Shown piece after piece: positions 61,127-64,000 of a DNA stretch of 64,000 bases. The notes under the pieces were generated by a model. It had not been told where the DNA came from, ran no database searches, and saw only the letters and a program-made list of their open reading frames with translations. The first letter of the stretch is position 1; each line of letters opens with the position of its first letter. Both the position numbers and the translations under genes were made by a program. The DNA comes from Nibribacter roseus (GTDB taxonomy: Bacteria; Bacteroidota; Bacteroidia; Cytophagales; Hymenobacteraceae): NCBI RefSeq assembly GCF_042662225.1, contig NZ_JBHSYQ010000003.1, forward strand, positions 1,426,001 to 1,490,000. Direction: 5' to 3'.

Positions 61127-61855
61127 TTATTGCAGAAATAGATATAAACATGCAGCAGTGCTTGCACCGAAAATGGGCCCCACTATCGGCACCCAAGCAT
61201 ACCGCCAGTCGCTATGGCATTTATTCTTTATTGGCACCAAGCTATGCACTATGCGTGGTCCTAAATCGCGTGCGGGGTTAATAGCATAACCAGTAGTTCC
61301 ACCAAGTGATAAACCAATTCCCCAGACTAGAAATGTCACTGGCAGCGCTCCTAAAGACCCCATGCCTATAGGTGTTTTCTCGTCGCCCATTTCCGGGTTT
61401 GTGATGTAAAGGATAACAAAAATCAAAACAAAGGTGCCTACTGCTTCACTGAAGAAGTTTGACACTGGGTGCCGAATAGCTGGGCCTGTGCTAAAGACAG
61501 CCAAATGCAACTGGGGGTCTTCGGTAGAGTCGAAATGTGGTCTATATAGAAGCCAAACAAGAAGGGCTCCTGTAATGGCTCCTATTAGCTGTGCTAAAAC
61601 ATACCAGCCAACTAGGCTCCACTCAAATTTCCCTACAATGGCTAATCCTATGCTGACTGCCGGATTGAGGTGAGCGCCACTATAAGGGCCTGCAATGACC
61701 ACACCAGCAAAAACAGAGAGAGCCCAACCGGTTGTAATGACAATCCAACCGCTATTGTGTCCTTTGGTGCCCTTCAGCACTACGTTGGCCACAACGCCTC
61801 CTCCTAATAAGATCAGGAACAAAGTACCTATAACTTCGGCAGTAAATGCTGACAT
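61127..61855 (-). CDS. glpF: Aquaglyceroporin (glycerol facilitator)
   Basis: A 242-residue inner-membrane channel of the MIP family with both NPA boxes: GAHLNPAVSIGLA at 61-73 and GYAINPARDLGPR with Asn193 and Asp197. The aspartate after the second NPAR is the mark of glycerol facilitators rather than water-only aquaporins. It starts 6 bp after the glpK stop, so the two genes are translated from one message. The gene supplies glycerol for GlpK. Confidence 0.95.
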   Translation of the reverse strand: MSAFTAEVIGTLFLILLGGGVVANVVLKGTKGHNSGWIVITTGWALSVFAGVVIAGPYSGAHLNPAVSIGLAIVGKFEWSLVGWYVLAQLIGAITGALLVWLLYRPHFDSTEDPQLHLAVFSTGPAIRHPVSNFFSEAVGTFVLIFVILYITNPEMGDEKTPIGMGSLGALPVTFLVWGIGLSLGGTTGYAINPARDLGPRIVHSLVPIKNKCHSDWRYAWVPIVGPIFGASTAACLYLFLQ

Positions 61856-61861
61856 AAGATC

Positions 61862-63382
61862 TTATGTTAAAGAAGTTACAGTTTCTGCTTTACTATCTTC
61901 CGCCCATACCTTAGCGGCTCTTACGGCTCTTTCCCAACCCTCTACTAGCACCTCGGTTGGAAATTCATGGTTGGCTTTGAAGCTTTTCTTGATTTCCCAT
62001 TGCTCCTGTATTTCTTCCACGTTCTCCCAGAAGCCAGTGGCAAGCCCGGCAAGATAGGCGGCTCCAATGGCGGTCACTTCGGTTATAGCAGGCTGTACTA
62101 CAGAGGCATTAAGAATGTCCGCCTGAAATTGCATGAGAAGGTTGTTTTCTGTCGCTCCTCCGTCTACTCGCAGTTCTTTTATGGATATGCCAGAATCGGC
62201 CTCCATGGCTTTTAAAACTTCTCTGGTTTGGAAGGCGATACTCTCCAGGGCGGCTCTTGCAAGATGAGCAGATGTTGTGCCACGGGTCATGCCCACTATG
62301 GTGCCACGGGCATGCTGGTTCCAATGCGGCGCACCTAACCCGGCAAATGCAGGTACCATGTAAACACCCTCGCTACTGGTTGCCTTCTGGGCAAGCTCCT
62401 CTACCTGGGCGGAGTGGGAGATAATACCAAGGCCATCGCGGAGCCATTGAACCACTGCCCCGGCTATAAAGATGCTGCCTTCTAAGGCGTATTGGATCTG
62501 GTCTCCTATTTTCCAGGCAATGGTGGTGACTAGTTTGTTTGTGGAAAGAATAGGTTTCTCGCCAATGTTCATTAGCATGAAGCAACCGGTGCCGTAGGTG
62601 TTTTTCACCATGCCTGGCTTTGTACACATTTGCCCAAACAGCGCGGCGTGTTGATCTCCTGCAATACCCGCAATGGGAATTGAGGTGGCAAACAATGAGC
62701 CGGAAGTCTCGCCTACTATTTCGCTGGAAGACTTTACTTGGGGCAGCATGCTGTGGGGTATATCAAAAAGAGACAGCAAATCATTATCCCAATCTAAAGT
62801 GTGAATGTTATAGAGAAGTGTGCGAGACGCGTTAGTGACATCTGTTGCGTGTACTTTCCCTCTGGTCAAGTTCCAGATAAGCCAAGAGTCTATTGTCCCG
62901 AAAGCCAGCTGGCCTTCGTCTGCCTTTTCTCTGGCACCGGGTACATTTTCCAGCATCCACTTAATTTTAGTGGCTGAAAAGTAGGCATCTATCACCAAAC
63001 CAGTTTTCTGCTGTATCATGTCTTCCAGGCCTTGTGCCTTTAGGCTGTCACAGTAGGAGGCGGTGCGGCGGTCTTGCCAGACAATGGCGTTGCAGATAGC
63101 TGATCCGGTTCTGCGGTCCCAGACCACTGTAGTTTCCCGTTGATTTGTGATGCCTATAGCGGCAATGTCTTCTGCCCTTAAGCCAGCCTTAGAGACAGCC
63201 TCTGCGGCAACTCCAACCTGAGTTGACCATATTTCACTGGAATCATGCTCTACCCAACCAGGTTCAGGGTAAATTTGAGTGAATTCTTTCTGTGCTAGCG
63301 ATACAATATTTCCTTGTTTGTTAAAAACTATTGCACGAGAGCTTGTGGTGCCTTGGTCAAAAGAGAGTATATATTTAGCCAT
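61862..63382 (-). CDS. glpK: Glycerol kinase
   Basis: A 506-residue FGGY-family kinase of normal length that makes glycerol-3-phosphate from glycerol and ATP. It has YILSFDQGTTSSRAIVFN at the start, WVEHDSSEIW near 43, GITNQRETTVVWDRRTG near 77, GIAGDQHAALFGQMC near 244, KNTYGTGCFMLMN near 264 and ELRVDGGATENNLLMQFQAD near 405, which covers the phosphate, glycerol and adenosine sites. It begins 12 bp after the glpD stop and is followed by glpF, giving the order glpD-glpK-glpF. Confidence 0.97.
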   Translation of the reverse strand: MAKYILSFDQGTTSSRAIVFNKQGNIVSLAQKEFTQIYPEPGWVEHDSSEIWSTQVGVAAEAVSKAGLRAEDIAAIGITNQRETTVVWDRRTGSAICNAIVWQDRRTASYCDSLKAQGLEDMIQQKTGLVIDAYFSATKIKWMLENVPGAREKADEGQLAFGTIDSWLIWNLTRGKVHATDVTNASRTLLYNIHTLDWDNDLLSLFDIPHSMLPQVKSSSEIVGETSGSLFATSIPIAGIAGDQHAALFGQMCTKPGMVKNTYGTGCFMLMNIGEKPILSTNKLVTTIAWKIGDQIQYALEGSIFIAGAVVQWLRDGLGIISHSAQVEELAQKATSSEGVYMVPAFAGLGAPHWNQHARGTIVGMTRGTTSAHLARAALESIAFQTREVLKAMEADSGISIKELRVDGGATENNLLMQFQADILNASVVQPAITEVTAIGAAYLAGLATGFWENVEEIQEQWEIKKSFKANHEFPTEVLVEGWERAVRAAKVWAEDSKAETVTSLT

Positions 63383-63394
63383 AGTTTCTGATGG

Positions 63395-64000
63395 TTATCT
63401 GAAGGATGGTGCCATTGAATGTTCAGGTGATAATGGTGTTAATAAATAGCGGGAGGCAAGAGAGAAAAAAGCCTTGGTCTGCTGCTGTTGCCATTCATGG
63501 CCATGACGTAACTCCTGTGCCATAAGCCTTGCCACTTCAGGAACCATTTCTATGGCAGCCTTGGCATCTAAGAACAAGATTCTCATTCTTCTGGCTAAGA
63601 CATCCTCTACAGTTCTGGCCATTTCATTCTGAACAGACCAAACTACTTCTGCAGCTATGTTAGGGAACCGCGCATGTAAAGGCTTAGCTAATTCTGGAAA
63701 TTCAGTGGCAAGTTTAAGTATAGAGGCCTTGTCAGACCCATAAATGTCTAAATATTCAGAGTATTCCTGCGGAGCCGCGTATCCATGAATTTTAAGGTTG
63801 GAGGTAATGCAGTTTTTTTTAGGCAGAAGTCCAATTTCAATGGCTTTGTCTACTGTGTCCTGCGCCATTTTCCGGTAAGTGGTCCATTTGCCTCCGGTAA
63901 TTGTCAAGAGGCCCGAAGAGTCTACCAGAAGTTTGTGGCTTCTGGAAATCTCTTTGGTGCTGTTCGTGTCCTTTTTAGGGGCTGCTAGCGGACGCAAGCC
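63395..64000 (-). CDS. glpD: Aerobic glycerol-3-phosphate dehydrogenase, C-terminal part only (cut by window end)
   Basis: The frame is open to the last base, so the 5' part lies beyond the window. The visible ~201 residues begin with GLRPLAAPKKDTN, the conserved block after the FAD domain, continue with LLTITGGKWTTYRKMAQDTVDKA, and contain the C-terminal DAO_C helical domain (EVVWSVQNEMARTVEDVLARRMRI, split as EVVWSVQNEMARTVED and VLARRMRI). Family knowledge: it oxidises glycerol-3-phosphate to dihydroxyacetone phosphate and passes electrons to quinone at the inner membrane. It is the first visible gene of the minus-strand glp run. Confidence 0.95.
   Translation of the reverse strand, partial: GLRPLAAPKKDTNSTKEISRSHKLLVDSSGLLTITGGKWTTYRKMAQDTVDKAIEIGLLPKKNCITSNLKIHGYAAPQEYSEYLDIYGSDKASILKLATEFPELAKPLHARFPNIAAEVVWSVQNEMARTVEDVLARRMRILFLDAKAAIEMVPEVARLMAQELRHGHEWQQQQTKAFFSLASRYLLTPLSPEHSMAPSFR

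Overview
This window looks like the chromosome of a Gram-negative Bacteroidota, most likely an environmental member of the Cytophagales (Hymenobacteraceae-like; the genus cannot be fixed from sequence alone). The evidence is three SusC/SusD outer-membrane uptake pairs with DUF5018, DUF5017 and DUF5689 lipoproteins, many short-lipobox lipoproteins, a textbook Bacteroidota promoter in front of sucD, and very little recognisable Shine-Dalgarno sequence. No tRNA, rRNA, CRISPR array, prophage, IS transposase or transcription regulator was seen.

Layout. (1) 1-20.4 kb, all plus strand: a catabolic cluster with the 3' end of an FAD-dependent oxidoreductase, SusC/SusD/DUF5018, two paralogous GHL10-like TIM-barrel lipoproteins, a DUF5009/NagX-like membrane protein, a sodium:solute symporter, two SGNH esterases, a DUF4434 protein, an AGE-family epimerase, a CstA-type transporter and an unrecognised lipoprotein. 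The content fits uptake and processing of an N-acetylated (amino-sugar) glycan. (2) 20.5-26.3 kb, minus strand: SusC/SusD/DUF5017 with no enzyme attached. (3) 26.7-32.5 kb: a Dph6-like PP-loop protein, a PlsC-type acyltransferase, an SGNH lipoprotein, a small secreted protein resembling a T9SS tail, a propeller-like lipoprotein and UvsE. (4) 32.8-38.6 kb: a 1956-residue alpha-2-macroglobulin-like protein with a SusC-type carboxypeptidase-regulatory plus TonB-plug module inserted ahead of its thioester. (5) 38.9-41.7 kb: sucD and a fused OlsF-like bifunctional acyltransferase. (6) 41.7-51.9 kb, minus strand: GH172/DUF2961, GH116-like, SGNH, glycerophosphodiester phosphodiesterase, calcineurin-like phosphoesterase and GH89 alpha-N-acetylglucosaminidase. 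(7) 52.0-59.6 kb, minus strand: PLD-like lipoprotein, DUF5689, SusD, SusC. (8) 59.6-64 kb, minus strand: glpT, glpF, glpK and the C-terminal third of glpD.

How the genes may work together. Regions 7 and 8 run on one strand as glpD-glpK-glpF-glpT-susC-susD-DUF5689 with short gaps and a hairpin at the end, so an outer-membrane importer sits in line with glycerol and glycerol-3-phosphate uptake and catabolism. A few kilobases further on the same strand are a GDPD, a phosphoesterase, a PLD-like protein and an alpha-GlcNAc-removing GH89. I infer, without proof, that this is a system for a glycerol-phosphate polymer or glycerophospho-glycolipid carrying alpha-GlcNAc, such as teichoic-acid-like material. 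Region 1 could be the matching amino-sugar or peptidoglycan-glycan arm.

The clearest structure not explained by genes is a family of about 17 dispersed, roughly 38-42 nt, near-perfect palindromes (arm consensus CTGTTTTnGGCTGTTTTT) in gaps between 10.4 and 53.3 kb. One further copy overlaps the end of a coding region (counted in the 17) and a possible degenerate copy lies inside the macroglobulin gene.
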